Assembly (NCBI GenBank): GCA_025331435.1 | Contig: JAIWNI010000010.1 | Coordinates: 62,001 to 126,000, forward strand | DNA from: Choanephora cucurbitarum | Taxonomy: Eukaryota; Mucoromycota; Mucoromycetes; Mucorales; Choanephoraceae | Direction of reading: 5' to 3' | DNA: 64,000 bases | In this document: positions 11,534-22,564 of the stretch, piece after piece | Layout: the number at the start of each line of letters is the position of its first letter | How positions within the stretch are numbered: position 1 is the stretch's first letter | Made by a program: the position numbers and the translations under genes | The notes under the pieces: model-generated | What the model was told of the DNA's origin: nothing | What the model saw: the letters and a program-made list of their open reading frames with translations, nothing else | Database searches by the model: none

Positions 11534-12096
11534 ATGAATTCATTTCCATTGGGTTGGTTTTATATTCAAAGTCAACATGGTCAAGTATTGACTGTGGCTA
11601 ATAAGACAATGCAGGTATAGAAAAAGTATAGAAATAACAAGAGTATGTCCATTGACCAAAAGAAATAGCCTTCAGTCAGAGTAGAATTACGTCCAAAGAA
11701 ATCAACAGAGAATCATCAGTTATGGTGTTATTATCAAGGTTGTTTAGTCAATAAACATTCTGGATGTGGTAAAATGAAGAGATATGAGTTGATTGAATGA
11801 CTAGATCTAATTACCCTAAAAGTGCTGGGTGTTGATAGACAAAAGATAAAAGATCAACCTGTCTACCAATTAAAACGGATATCGGATGATATCAGACAAC
11901 AATGGCAATATATCCAAAGACAACTTGTGTTGGCTGATTATTCACTGGTAAAATACTAAAAAAAAAAAAAAAAAAAAGCAATAGGGATTGACAACTCTCT
12001 TTTTTTTTTTAGAATGATTTAGCCGTACCTAAATTGGTTGAAAATCAAAATGGTTGCATATATGAACTTGTATCAGCAGATAATCAAGAGAGTTAA
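11534..12096 (+). CDS. Small beta-trefoil (ricin-B-like) protein
   Basis: Four exons join in frame to about 123 residues: MNSFPLGWFYIQSQHGQVLT..., PSVRVELRPKKSTENHQLW, VLGVDRQKIKDQPVYQLKRI and NDLAVPKLVENQNGCIYEL. The pattern FYIQSQ-GQVLTV, then QLW, then CLVNKHSGC-L-V is the repeated unit of ricin-B-type beta-trefoils, in which small hydrophobic cores repeat around a threefold axis. No signal peptide is seen, so it is probably cytosolic. A carbohydrate-binding role is possible but the classical QxW sites are only partly present. It starts 33 bp after the POP5 stop, on the same strand. Fold assignment is moderate; function is unknown. Confidence 0.6.
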
Positions 12097-12195
12097 TTTA
12101 ATGCGTGTGTATATTTTTTTTTCTCCCTCTTTTTTTTTTTTCTTCTTTTTTCTTCTTCTTTTTTTTAAACACTTTATAATAATAAAAAAAAGGGA

Positions 12196-13245
12196 ATGAA
12201 AGTCATCCATGTTCTTTTTGTCTTGAGTTGGATAGTTTATTGTCAAGCAACCATTACTTTATTGGTAAGAGTTGGCTGATATCATCTTCTGTTTAACTTA
12301 TTGAGTGATATAGGCATCCAATGAGACACTGGTGGATCGTATAGCTGCATTTGGTCCAAGAATAGATGGTGATATTGGCATCACTGGCTATGTATCTCCA
12401 CCTTCAACATCTGATTATGGCTGTCATCCAGTTCAGACAACAGAAGAGAATTGGATAGCCTTGGTTGAAAGAGGCCAGTGTTCATTTATACAGAAAGTGA
12501 AGGCAATGCAAGAGAGTGGAGCGATTGCTGTGATTGTAGGTGATCGGTATTTTAATGGTTGGGTCACCATGTATGCACCAGGTAAAAAATAATAAAAAAA
12601 ATAAAAAAGAGAGGGTAGACTGACTATGTATTGAATAAGGTGATACATCAGATATACATATCCCAAGTGTATTCGTGGCACAACATCAATACAAGACATT
12701 GTTGGACAACACACAACAGTCCTCTTCTGTGGCTGTTAGACTCACAGGCGATGATCTATTGACATGGTAAAAAAATGCCTTTTTTGATAAGACTGATACT
12801 AGGCTGACACATGGATATTAGGCCTCTTTTAGATATGTTATTGGTGGTTGTACTGTCACCTGCTGTCATGATGCTCTTTATCTATCTTACCTGGCAAATC
12901 AGACAACGTCAACGTAGAAAGAATGATATTGCACCTACTAACTTTGTAGCCAAATTACCTACGTATGTCTTTCGACGTGAGAAAATAGTGGATGCAGATC
13001 ATGCAGAATGTGCTATCTGTCTTGAAGATTATCTAGAGGGAGACCAGTTACGTACGTTGCCTTGTAAACATGAATTTCATGCTAAATGTGTAGATGCCTG
13101 GTTAACGTCACACAAGAAATTCGTAAGTTTTTTTTTAAGAATTCATGATCTATTTTATTCATCCTATTTCTAGTGTCCTATCTGTAAATTCGATATCTGT
13201 CAATCCATACCCCCTAGTGAACGTACACCATTGTTAAGTGCCTAG
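12196..13245 (+). CDS. PA-TM-RING E3 ubiquitin ligase (RNF13/RMR type)
   Basis: A signal peptide (MKVIHVLFVLSWIVYCQA) is followed by a protease-associated (PA) domain with WIALVERGQCSFIQKVKAMQ and IAVIVGDRYFNGW. One transmembrane helix follows (LLDMLLVVVLSPAVMMLFIY), then a basic stop-transfer stretch (RQRQRRKN) and a cytosolic RING-H2 finger (AECAICLEDY, LPCKHEFHAKCVDAWLTSHK, then CPICKFDIC). The last RING cysteines are in the final exon after an intron near 13123-13173. Members sit in endosomal or vacuolar membranes and ubiquitinate sorting cargo. Length is about 280 residues. The stop lies 31 bp from the stop of the convergent SDS3-like gene. Confidence 0.88.
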
Positions 13246-13276
13246 TTTTATAATAATAATCATTTTATTATTATTG

Positions 13277-14448
13277 TTACACAATTAACGGCTCTCTTGA
13301 GTTGCTAATTTCTGTTTGTTTGGTAATCAGTTTGCAAGTCTATAAAAATATGGGCAAAGTCTAATGTTACCTTCATATACAAAAATTCATTCTCTAATTC
13401 TTCATCCTCTAAAGGGGATATAACATGAATATTGTGCATTGTACTCGGTCGCACTGCTTTAAGGAATGTCAGTGATTAAGAAGGATTGTCTTATTATTTT
13501 TACCTTGTCTTCTTTTAGATAATGGTTCATTTCTTGTAGTATCAGCTGCTCTTTTTCTTAATGTACGCTTAGATCGATTCTTAGGACTATCTTCTTCTTC
13601 TGTCATCAACATGAATAAGAATGATAAAAAAGCATCATCAAGAAACATACGCTACCCTGTTCCTCATGACGATCATCCTTCATCTGTTTCCGCTTATCCT
13701 CAATCGAACTAATCAACGTATCTTGAAGATGCTTTCTTTCTGCCTGTACCATAAGATAAGTATGGTTTATCTTATCCTTTTTTTTTTAAAGATTACCTCA
13801 TATTCATCTTCAAGTGCATTTAAATCTTGATCAAAATAATGTTCAACAAAGGCAATCTGATAGTTCATAAAGCATTCCGCCTGTTGAATTGATTTTTCAC
13901 GTTGGATTTCATAGTCAGCCATCAGTTGTTCAAATACAGTATGTGTGCCTACAAAAATAAAGATCAGCCAATGGCTTGTTTTTTCTAATGTTTTACCTTT
14001 CTGAAGCAAGACAAGTTCATGTTGAAGTGAATGTAACTTTTGTTGATAGAGTCTAAAAGATGTCAATCAGAAACAGATCATGTGCACGTGCCAGCCACTC
14101 TCTTTACTCGTCTGTTTGTTCCCAAAACTCATGATCCATCCAGCTCATTAGATCAGTATAGTTCTGTCTGTTGGCTGTCTCTACTGGATGATGAGTGGTG
14201 GATGGAAGCCATTCTTTCTTCTGTATCATAGGTGATGGTTGGCATAGTGGGGGAGGGGGTAAGTGTGAAGTCTGTGGTGAATAGAGAGCAGGTGTGCCTG
14301 AACGTAACAGTAAGGGAGCTAAGGCAGGTGAATGGATGGTATTCTTTGGTTGAGTGATATTGGTAGTAGAAGGTAATGGTGGTGGGGGTAAAGTAGAATA
14401 ATATTCAGCACCTGCTTGGGCCACAATAAAGCCAAATTGGGGTAACAT
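13277..14448 (-). CDS. SDS3: Sds3-like subunit of the Sin3/Rpd3 histone deacetylase complex
   Basis: Sds3/BRMS1-family proteins hold the Sin3-HDAC complex together in the nucleus. Exon 1 (14448-14104) encodes a Pro/Thr-rich N-terminus (LPPPPLPSTTNITQPK) ending with WMDHEFWEQTDE. Later exons give the family signature: LYQQKLHSLQHELVLLQKGT, then HTVFEQLMADYEIQREKSI and AECFMNYQIAFVEHYFDQDL, a long heptad-rich helix, followed by ERKHLQDTLISSIEDKRKQM. The next exon is basic (RSKRTLRKRAAD) and the end reads REPLIV before TAA at 13277-13279. Six exons with clean borders give about 285 residues. The long Pro-rich N-terminus is extra compared with the family. It is convergent with the RING ligase gene, so their 3' UTRs probably overlap. 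Confidence 0.82.
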
Positions 14449-14566
14449 TTTCTATAGAATTAAAAGAAAGAAAGAAAGAGAGAAAGAGAGAGAAAAAATA
14501 AGCGGATTAATAAAAAAAAAAAAAAGATCAACAACAAGTAATGCTTTAAAGTCAGCCCTTATTTAT

Positions 14567-15685
14567 TTATTTCATAAATGATGATTTGGCTTTCGTGGTC
14601 AATGCTGTAGATTCATGATAATCAGGTGTAGTCAGATAAACAACACTAGCACGACTGCTGCATAATTCAACTGCACTGTTATTGTTGTATCGCTTAAAGA
14701 ATTCATCATTATCACCAAAGAACTTGAGGATTTTTTCATGCTCTTTGCGTGACTGGTATCGATGCAAGAGCCACAGGACACTCAGAATGCCCAACACAAA
14801 CACCAAGACAGCGCATCCCAACAGAGCCCATAACCAGCCTGCAATGGTATGAAAGGCATCAGGTCCATTGATACATTTACCTTCATCACTGCAGGTCTCT
14901 GACAGACACTCTCTATCCTGCCAACACGATGAACCTAAGGGGAAGGATTCAATACAGCTATTGGTGACTTCATTGCACCAGGTGCCCTCTGTACAATTAT
15001 CACGTATGATTGTTTGTTGAACACTAAACCCTTTTGCATCATAGGATACATAATCCGTTCTGATTTAAAACTCAGTCAGACATGCTTCTGCAATCAGTCT
15101 ATAGATTTACCTATCTGAGCCACAGTTTCCTCCCAATGGAGATCCTTTCATGAAACAAGTTGAATTTAAACAGATGGCATTCTTCCCAGCACATTCATCA
15201 TCCCTTTGCTACATACAAATAAACTATCAGCCTAGTTGTGTTATAGGCTGTAAGATGCTTACAAGTTCACAATGACCCCCTACTGATATCAATGGTGTAC
15301 AACGAGATCCATTGTCAGGACAATACATTTGATTGTTACATCGACTAGGTGATTTATAGAGCATTTCATTCCATCTATTCTGATTTCTTTAGAATCCATA
15401 ATACCATACAATCTATTCTTTTTTTTTTACCCTTGAATATAGTCACTATTAGAACATGCAACATAATTACATGTATTGTTACGAGTTGCATCACAAAAGA
15501 GGTAGACATTATCGCAAGAATCATCATATTGCCAACTGGTTCTGATAAAATGTCATTTCTCTTGTTGTCTAGTACTACCTTCCAACTACCTACGAATAAA
15601 TTGGAGTAGGATCACACAAATCACCTAATTCTAAAGCATATGCATAGGGTAACCATAGTGACCAAAGAAACAGATTGAGATACAT
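14567..15685 (-). CDS. Cysteine-rich type I membrane protein (Dickkopf-N-like repeats)
   Basis: A signal peptide (MYLNLFLWSLWLPYAYA) leads into an extracellular region rich in cysteines, spread over five short exons: LCDPTPIYS, CDNVYLFCDATRNNTCNYVAC, CNNQMYCPDNGSRC, DDECAGKNAICLNSTCF and CWQDRECLSETCSDEGKC. The pattern C-x-x-C followed by ...GxxC recalls Dickkopf-N or EB-type modules that pick up weak domain hits in fungi. One transmembrane helix (LWALLGCAVLVFVLGILSVL) and a cytosolic tail of about 65 residues follow, containing YQSRKEHEKILKFFGDND. Topology suggests a surface receptor or adhesion-type protein. Several N-glycosylation sequons (NNT, NST, NCT) fit an extracellular location. I do not recognise a specific family and assign no function. 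Confidence 0.72.
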
Positions 15686-16151
15686 TTTAAAGAAAGAAAG
15701 AAAGATGAAAAAAGAGTGTGAACATCATTTTTTTTTAAGGAGATACATACAATTAAAATGGGAGAATAAATTAGAATTACTTCAACCCTTAAAAAAAGAG
15801 AGGCTTTAGAGAACAGTATTTCACCCTGCATGTACTATTATTATTTAAAAAAAAAGTACGCATAGATTGGATAAAGAAAGCCTACTTGCCATATAAGGCA
15901 ATTGCAACTCAAATGAATCCCTTTCTTTGTGTCACCAGAAAGCTGTCAATCAGTAGTGTTACTTGGGGCATGGTGTAAAGTCTATTTCGAATCAGATGAG
16001 GGAGAGTATATCTCTCATTGCAATGAATACACCCTGACTGTATTACTGAGATGGCTTTACTCTTCCTTGTATTTTTATGGTATTATAAGACAAATAATAA
16101 TATTTTATTGATTTATAGATAATGCATATTATTTTCCCTAATCAAGTCATT
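15686..16151. other. Intergenic region
   Basis: Lies between the start of the Cys-rich membrane protein gene and the end of the PB1-like gene, both on the minus strand. A short plus-strand open frame at 15929-16111 has no coding character. A run of A at 15848 and A/T-rich DNA are all I see. Confidence 0.5.
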
Positions 16152-17204
16152 TTAAGCTTCTTCAGAAGACATGTAGGGATGATGGTGATGACGACGGTGA
16201 TGCCTGTCCTTCTTTCTGGCTTTTTCATTGGGGCCAAATTCATAATGATGATGAATGTTGCCATAGCTAAACATAGGTGGGGTCATGTTGAACAATTCAG
16301 GTCCTGAGAACAAGTCTGGTTCACCATGAGGGAATGGGCAATCATTGGAGTCAGGACCAAAGGAGCCAAATGGGCCACTGAAATGAGGCAAGTCATGAGG
16401 ACCGCGGGGAGGACCACGGGGATGGCCATGAGAATGAGGACCATGAGCTGGAGGAGGACCACGGGGATGACCATGAGAATGAGGACCATGAGCTGGAGGA
16501 GGACCACGGGGATGACCATGAGATGGAGGTGGGCCGCGAGAATGAGGACCATGAGCTGGAGGGGGTCCATGGGGATGACCATGCTTTCTAGAGCCATGGA
16601 AATGAGGAAATCGTTTATGATGACCGCCATGTCCAAAGGGACCATGTTGTTTATCAGAGAGAAGGAGACCAAGCAACTCTTCCTCTTGCTCAGAAAGCGT
16701 CTTGTCCGTCGCTTCTTTTTCTTCAAGAACCAAAGCAGCCTTTTCACGATAACCCTGAAGGATCTTCTCGAGCATTTGGAATTCCACATCAAAGTCCTTA
16801 TTGTCCTGACTAGCCAAGCTTGAGGCAAACAAGCCGATCCATCTGACCAACTGATGATCTGACTCAACCGTCAATCGGTTGTCTTGAACCAGAGCACCCA
16901 AGCGATGAAACAGGGCAGCCTTGGAGGGAATGGTCACAGGCAAGAGTGAATCATCCTTGTAACCATAGAGACGTAACAGAGAGACTGAACCTAAGGTGCT
17001 CAACAAGTGAGTCAATTGTGCCTGGCTATCCAACGTTTCTATATCTGTTCCATACCTGTAGTAAAGCACAAAGGGTGGAGCAGCAAAAGTGGAGGATTGG
17101 ATCAGTTGAGTGAGGTTATCCCAATTCAACTTTTCAGACACCATTTGGAATGAGACAGAGGCTTGTTGTTTTTCAGGCGTAACGATAATCTTTACAATAG
17201 ACAT
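16152..17204 (-). CDS. PB1-like domain protein with His/Pro/Gly-rich repeats
   Basis: A 350-residue single-exon gene. I start it at MSIVKIIVTPEKQQ (17204); the open frame continues upstream but that part looks like 5' leader. Residues 1-85 look like a PB1 domain: IVKIIVTPEKQQASVSFQM, then FVLYYRYGTDIETLDSQAQL and GSVSLLRLYGY, matching the pattern in which an acidic D-x-E-T-L turn precedes a last strand. Then come an alpha-helical middle (residues about 90-195, LVRWIGLFASSLAS and a helix rich in Glu/Lys) and a long His/Pro/Gly-rich region built from copies of GPPPAHGPHSHGHPR. The tail is His/Arg-rich (KDRHHRRHHHHP). PB1 domains mediate scaffolding; the His-rich part could bind metal ions. Both roles are inferred and no family is recognised. 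Confidence 0.65.
   Translation of the reverse strand: MSIVKIIVTPEKQQASVSFQMVSEKLNWDNLTQLIQSSTFAAPPFVLYYRYGTDIETLDSQAQLTHLLSTLGSVSLLRLYGYKDDSLLPVTIPSKAALFHRLGALVQDNRLTVESDHQLVRWIGLFASSLASQDNKDFDVEFQMLEKILQGYREKAALVLEEKEATDKTLSEQEEELLGLLLSDKQHGPFGHGGHHKRFPHFHGSRKHGHPHGPPPAHGPHSRGPPPSHGHPRGPPPAHGPHSHGHPRGPPPAHGPHSHGHPRGPPRGPHDLPHFSGPFGSFGPDSNDCPFPHGEPDLFSGPELFNMTPPMFSYGNIHHHYEFGPNEKARKKDRHHRRHHHHPYMSSEEA
16395..16600 (-). repeat. In-gene repeat coding His/Pro/Gly-rich units
   Basis: Copies of a 45-48 bp unit coding HGPHSHGHPRGPPPA, in frame with the PB1-like gene. At least three near-identical copies lie between about 16420 and 16560, with shorter derivatives on either side. Such arrays vary in copy number between strains. 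Confidence 0.7.
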
Positions 17205-17750
17205 GAGAGAAAGTAATGAATTTTTATTGACCTTCTCTGCTTTTTCTTTTCTCTTTTTATATGTTTTTTTTTTGGAGAACCAAAACAGAGAGAGTATAGT
17301 GGGAAATACGACACGACCGTTAAAGCGCACTATCTGATTTATGCTAAATATATCTTTTGTCCGAAATGGCGCGCTTTTAAAAAAAATCGATCTTGTACAA
17401 ACCATTTCATATGAAGAGTTGATGACTCTATCAATTCAATTGAACACTGACAACATTCATTCAAACAAGGCTCTTTCTTTTTTTAATGCTTAGAGAAGAT
17501 AGAGATAAAATGTTGTCAACTTAAAAAAAAAAGAAAAAATGCCGAGAGTTAAAAAAAACAAAGTTAATTGACTCATGTCGGCCAAGCTTTTTCAGCCACT
17601 GCCAAAAAAGGGAGGATTTTAATCAATAACCGCAGTCAATGGCAAGGAAAGTAAAGATAAGCAATTGGAATGTAATCACATACATCTCTGAAGGCAGTGT
17701 CTTTTTTTTTTCCGATTCTCTCTCTCTCTCTCTTCTCTATATCCCACTTA
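17205..17750. other. Divergent intergenic region
   Basis: Between the PB1-like gene (minus) and the choice-of-anchor-A-type gene (plus); it should hold both promoters. A/T-rich with a CT-rich leader (17710-17745) just before the plus-strand ATG. No other feature seen. Confidence 0.5.
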
Positions 17751-19019
17751 ATGGTAAAACACTGTTGTCTTGCAATTTTCTTGAGTCTAGTATGCATACA
17801 GTCATCTCTAGCCAATAACAGGAGTTCAACTGAAGATGACATATTCTGTAATTTGGTTAGATCAGTACCAGGATCACATGAGTCTCAAATGGTGAGATAG
17901 AGTTATTTCCATATTTGAATCTGCTAGAATCCTCATTTGTATTCTAGCTTCTTCGATTCAATGGTGTCTTCTTTGGTGACTATAGAGCAGGTAAATTCTC
18001 TGGATCAGAAGGACCTCTGGCTGTAGGGGGATCTTTTAGAGGCGAGCATGCCATGATCAATCGACGCCAACAGACACATCCTTGTGACCGAGATTACCAT
18101 GAATTCGTATTGAATGGCACAAATTATTCGCCTCATGTCAAAGTCCATGGTCATGCTTTTATACAGTATCCAGAACAACGGGTGGATTTGTGCTCTGGAG
18201 AGAAACCGGTAGCAAAGCATGGGTATGATTTCAAGCAAGTGCAATCGGCAGCCTTAGCTATCTCCCACAAGCTGGCCGGTATGTTTCCTAGTTGGACAAT
18301 CGACAGCAAGGGAGTCATTGTCAGGCTAGCTACAGAAGGTGTCCGTCTTAGACAGCCCTACAATTTGTTTACTTTGCCGGCTGTGTGTCAAGGTCAATGT
18401 GAACTGGAAGAACTGTCTTTTGAGTGCCGTCTAAACGATGATTGCAAGATACCTAAAGAAGCACTTTCTCATGTAGCCTTGGATATGTTGTTAGGTAAAG
18501 GTGCCTGGACTGGCCCTGTGGAACAAACGTATCCTCAAGATAAACTGATTGTATTCAACGTAAGTTCCTTGATTTTTTTGCATTATGTGATTTGTTAAAG
18601 TGAAAAAAGACATTTAGGTTCCTGTTGTCAATGGTCAAGCAGTAAATATCACAACAGACAATCCCAGTGCTGGATTGAATGCATGCAATACAGTCTATCA
18701 TTTTTATGCAGTTGACCAAAAAGGTCAATTTGCTAGAGAGGGTCAATTCGTGATGCGTAGACACAGTAAATATCCATTTTCGGGAATGATCTTGGCTCCT
18801 CAAGGTAACATAATCTAATGAAAGTGTGGCTTGCTTATTCACATTCAACCTGAAGCCCATATTATCGATAGTAACATAGGTTCATTTGCTGGACAGATAA
18901 TAGCACAAAGCTATGAAGCTCAAGCAGATAATGTGCAGATCAAAGATTACATTGCTGCAGGTGATGAAAAATGCCAAACGTTCTATCCTGGTTGTGTACC
19001 TGATGAATTTACCGATTAA
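17751..19019 (+). CDS. Secreted choice-of-anchor-A-type domain protein
   Basis: Starts with a signal peptide (MVKHCCLAIFLSLVCIQSSLA). The body begins with LRFNGVFFGDYRAGKFSGSE, then GPLAVGGSF, the pattern (gene product with an 'F-G-D-x...G...GPLAVGG' turn) found in choice-of-anchor-A domains of secreted bacterial and fungal proteins. Later segments are ALAISHKLAGMFPSWTID, TLPAVCQGQCELEELSF, VVNGQAVNITTDNP and SGMILAPQAHIIDSNIGSFA; the motif APxAxIxxSNGxxxG-type ending fits this family. Introns are near 17889-17949, 18560-18617 and 18806-18850; all keep frame. The protein is about 370 residues. It is probably a cell-wall or extracellular protein. No C-terminal anchor is visible. The family call is moderate; the biological role is unknown. 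Confidence 0.72.
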
Positions 19020-19521
19020 ATAAGCTTATTGTCAATGGTTATAAAGTGCTATTTCTTTTTTTTTATTCGTTCATTCTTTAAAATAGCTTATCTAGTAATC
19101 TTTATTCTGGCATTTGTTTTTTCTTTTATTGAGCTTATATAGGAACAAATAAAGCGGTGATGTTACAAACCATTCAAACCAGGAGAAGGTTTCACGAGAT
19201 TGACTTTCACAAACTCAGTTTTGAGTCAAATAGGTTCGGCTCTGAATAAGAAGAACCGAGCCGATTAGAAGAATTCCATGATAAAAAAAAGTGACCTTAG
19301 AAGTCATCCGAACCGCTTCTTAACTCTCGCATAGAAGCAAATGAACCAATAAGATACCAATCATCTAAATTTAAATAGTCTTACTTCCAATGATTCTTCT
19401 GATGGTTACTGATTGGGCCATTCGGCGACCTTGAAATATTTCCTTTTATATCCATTTCATGTTGAAATATAAAGTCAAAAAACATTCCTTTTTCTTCTTT
19501 TCTTTCTTCTTTACTTTTTCA
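19020..19521. other. Intergenic region
   Basis: Between two plus-strand genes. A short imperfect stem (CGGCTC with GAGCCG, about 19224-19264) is present near the middle; nothing else is recognisable. Confidence 0.5.
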
Positions 19522-19866
19522 ATGCCTTTCATTCTGTCACCTGTAGATAACACTAACAACCTTGAGGCATTCAAGCGAATTATCAGAAACTATCAACATG
19601 TTATTGAAAGAAACCCTACTGCCTGTTGTATGATTGGTTTTACTGCTGCTCGTATGATTCGAGACGTTGAAGGGGAACCGATTGATCTTGAAGATATGGA
19701 ACTATGGCTTCAATCTCTGGAGAATAAATCCAATGATACAGTGATGGCTAGCACAGAGCGATTTGATCAAATTGAAAAGATTCTCCATATGATTGGAGAG
19801 CCAACTATCAAATCAGAAGATAACACTTATTATACCACTTTGAATTATACCACATCTTCTTTATAA
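19522..19866 (+). CDS. Small hypothetical protein
   Basis: Single-exon frame of 114 residues; the ATG at 19522 (MPFILSPVDN) follows a T/C-rich leader, as for neighbouring genes, and is preferred over 19459. The first half is predicted helical (LEAFKRIIRNYQHVIERNP) with a short hydrophobic part (CCMIGFTAARMI); the second half is acidic. No transmembrane helix or known motif. Coding character is reasonable but there is no family match I can name. Confidence 0.5.
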   Translation: MPFILSPVDNTNNLEAFKRIIRNYQHVIERNPTACCMIGFTAARMIRDVEGEPIDLEDMELWLQSLENKSNDTVMASTERFDQIEKILHMIGEPTIKSEDNTYYTTLNYTTSSL

Positions 19867-20099
19867 AAAGAAAGACTTTTCCTTTGCATCTTTATATCCC
19901 CTTCTTTGTATTTTAACATAAGAAATGCTTATCAGATTTATGTTCCACCTCTTTTTGCGCAGTTATTCTCTATACAAAACGCTTAAATAAAACCCTTATT
20001 TTTTTTTCAAGTCACAAAAAAACTTTGCATTAAGAGGGCCCCTCTCTCGAGAGAGAAAGATAATTTTTTTGTTTTTTTTCCCTTTTATACAAAAAAAAA

Positions 20100-20931
20100 A
20101 TGCTTCGTTTTACAAGATTAACAACACGTCATTTCAAACCATTCATTCAACCACCTCGAGTGTATATTCCATCTATGGTCCATTCTGTATGGCGTCATCA
20201 ATTATCCACAAGTGCATTTGTATATTCAAATAAAAAGGAAGAAGTAGAAGATATAGAACAGATTGATCCCAAAGATTATCCTGAACTTTATCCCGAAAAT
20301 GATGAGGCTGTAGAATTCAATGAAAGTGACGAGGCAGTCGATACTGATTGGTTTGTTGATCCAGAATATTCAGACGAAAGAGCTTTATCCGAAACAGATT
20401 TTATACCTATGTGGCAACGTCAAGCACTTGGAGAACATCTAGAGGACCGCTTAGCATTACAACAGGCATCTAAGGAACTCATGGAATCAGGCAAATTGAC
20501 AGCTCAGAGTGTATCTGCCTTATTAGAGGAAAGCAAGATGGAGCGTGTTGAGGTGATTGATGTGAGGGAGAAATGTGATTGGGTAGAATACATGATTGTT
20601 GCCTCAAGTTCAAAAGGTGACAAATATCTGAATAGTGTAGCTGAACAGATCGGTAGTATGGTAAGTAGGAGAGAATGGTTTAGATACAGCTCCATGTAGC
20701 TGAATTGTGTTTCAATTTATGCAGGTGAAAAAAGCCATTCAATCGAATCCCAGCAAAGTTCAATCAGCACCTTATGTTGAAGGGAAAAATGACAAGTCGG
20801 GCTGGATCTTGGTTGATCTTGGGCGTATTGTCATTCATTTGTTTACACCAGAAATGAGAGATCATTATGATATTGAAGGATTATGGAATTCTGTCTCTAC
20901 AGATCCTACACAACCTATGAAAGAAGACTAA
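20100..20931 (+). CDS. Mitochondrial ribosome silencing factor (RsfS/MALSU1/Iojap family)
   Basis: RsfS proteins bind the large ribosomal subunit and prevent premature joining; the eukaryotic form works in mitochondria. The N-terminus (MLRFTRLTTRHFKPFIQPPR) is Arg-rich without acids, a likely mitochondrial presequence. A long acidic linker (residues about 45-110) follows. The C-terminal domain has the family pattern: VEVIDVREKCDWVEYMIVAS, GDKYLNSVAEQIGSM, GWILVDLGRIVIHLFTPEMR and HYDIEGLW. One intron (20660-20723) splits the domain between IGSM and VKKAIQSN. About 255 residues. The acidic linker is longer than in bacterial homologues, as usual for fungal forms. Confidence 0.9.
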
Positions 20932-21024
20932 CTTACCCCATGTTGTACAAAGAAAAAAAAAAGCCTTTAAAATAAACGCGCTTATTGTTGCTATTTTTTT
21001 TTTCTTTTCTTTTCTTTATTGACT

Positions 21025-22564
21025 ATGTCACCTCTTAGCAACGAATGGACCGTATTAGAGAAACTATTGTTGACTCAAGCAGTCTATAAATATGGAGAGA
21101 ATATGTGGTTTCAAGTAGCTCGAGTATTAAAACAACACGGCTTAATACAACAACAAAACCTTCAACGTCAACCTGATTTCTACAGTCAAAAGGTTGACTA
21201 TTTCTTATTCACCATTGTCCTTACTGATGTTTGACTCTATCTATAGAATTGTTCATTTCAGTACTATCTGTTGATTGAGAATATGGAAGCAGAAAAGTAA
21301 GCTGTCTTCTTCTGTTGTTGACACTGTTATTGACCAGATACCTATCAGACAAGTGTTTCGGAATGATTTCAAAAACGATATGCCAGTGGTCGTTCGGTTA
21401 GCTAAGCAACTGTATATTCAAAGAGTAGACGAAATCAAAAAAAGCATTCAGAGAGATCAAGACGAATTCAATCAGTTGGCAACTGAAATTGACGAAATCA
21501 AAGCAGGCAAATGGGACATGCAATTCATACCTGCTGAAGTTCAATTTTCAGAAAGTCACTTTAAGCGTACAACCGAAGAATCCTCCATCGATTCCTCTCG
21601 TGCCCTGAAGCGTGTTCGAGTTGGAGATAACACTCAGTCAGAGGAGGATACAAATGAAGCACAGGTCATATCGACAGCCATTCTAGAGACATCAAAGAAA
21701 AAGGCATCCTCTCCTGTTGTTCACTCTGAGTCACCCAGATCAGAGGTAGAAGTCAAAGATGAGACAACTCAAGATACCAAAGTGCTATCACCGACAATTG
21801 AATTATCCAAAGTGACTCTAGTAGAGACAGACACGCATACGCTAGATAAGGATGATACCCAACTACCTGTTGAATCGACATCTTATGAACACCATGATAT
21901 ATCAGGTAATAATAAAATGAAAGAGATTTGACAGACATAAAAAAAAAAGAGATGATGTTGGTGTTCTTTAAGGAAAAAAAAAAGAAAAGGGCTTCATCTT
22001 AATTTCTCTCTGGTTTTTCTCTCTCTCTTTCCTTCTCTTTCTCTCTCTCTCTCTTTTAGTGTTACCCAAAACCATACCTGATGATGAATACTCTCCTAGT
22101 GACATAATGACCACCCCACCTCAGTCTTCTAGGAAACCAGTTGGTAATAATGAGCAGCGACAAAAGGCATGGCAAAAGAATATCAACCTACTTTGGCAAG
22201 AAATTGCCAATCATAAGAACGGCACTATGTTCATGAACCCTATCAAAAAAGCACATGCGCCTCTTTATGATAAAGTAGTCAAGCAACCCCTCTATCTAAA
22301 GACAATCAAGAACAGAGTGAGAGATGGGGTAAGAAAAGAGCCTGGACTGCCAACATGTTACTGATCATTCTCTAGATTGTCAAGACAACAGCTGAATTTG
22401 AGCGAGATGTGACACTGATGTTGACTAACTCGCTTATGTACAACAAAGAAGGAACAGAAATGTATTTGATGGCACAAGAAATGCTTGAGGATGTAAGGGA
22501 ACAGATTCGACTGTTCAAATCCGCTGACAGTTACTCGACTGCTTTCTGGGAAAATGATGTTTAG
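21025..22564 (+). CDS. BRD8: BRD8/Bdc1-type bromodomain subunit of the NuA4/TIP60 acetyltransferase complex
   Basis: The N-terminus WTVLEKLLLTQAVYKYGENM, then WFQVARVLKQH, is the SANT-like segment of BRD8 and fission yeast Bdc1. A coiled coil follows (LYIQRVDEIKKSIQRDQDEF), then KAGKWDM, also typical. The middle is acidic and disordered. The C-terminal part after the intron at about 21906-22058 is a bromodomain: KNINLLWQEIANHKNGTMFM, PLYDKVVKQPLYLKTIKNRV and FERDVTLMLTNSLMYNKEGT, with the acetyl-lysine contact Asn in NSLMYN. Internal exon edges near 21208-21246 and 21298-21349 were chosen for phase (AEK followed by QVFRNDF). About 435 residues. In other fungi this protein links the histone H4/H2A acetyltransferase module to chromatin. 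Confidence 0.86.

Noticed and set aside
15929..16111. 60-residue plus-strand frame
   Set aside because: Intergenic, no conserved features, ends in A/T-rich low complexity.
16283..16867. Minus and plus open frames in the His/Pro repeat region
   Set aside because: Shadows of the PB1-like gene; no start context or domain.
19220..19265. Inverted repeat CGGCTC/GAGCCG as a regulatory hairpin
   Set aside because: Only six paired bases with a 15-nt or larger loop; expected by chance in this length of sequence.
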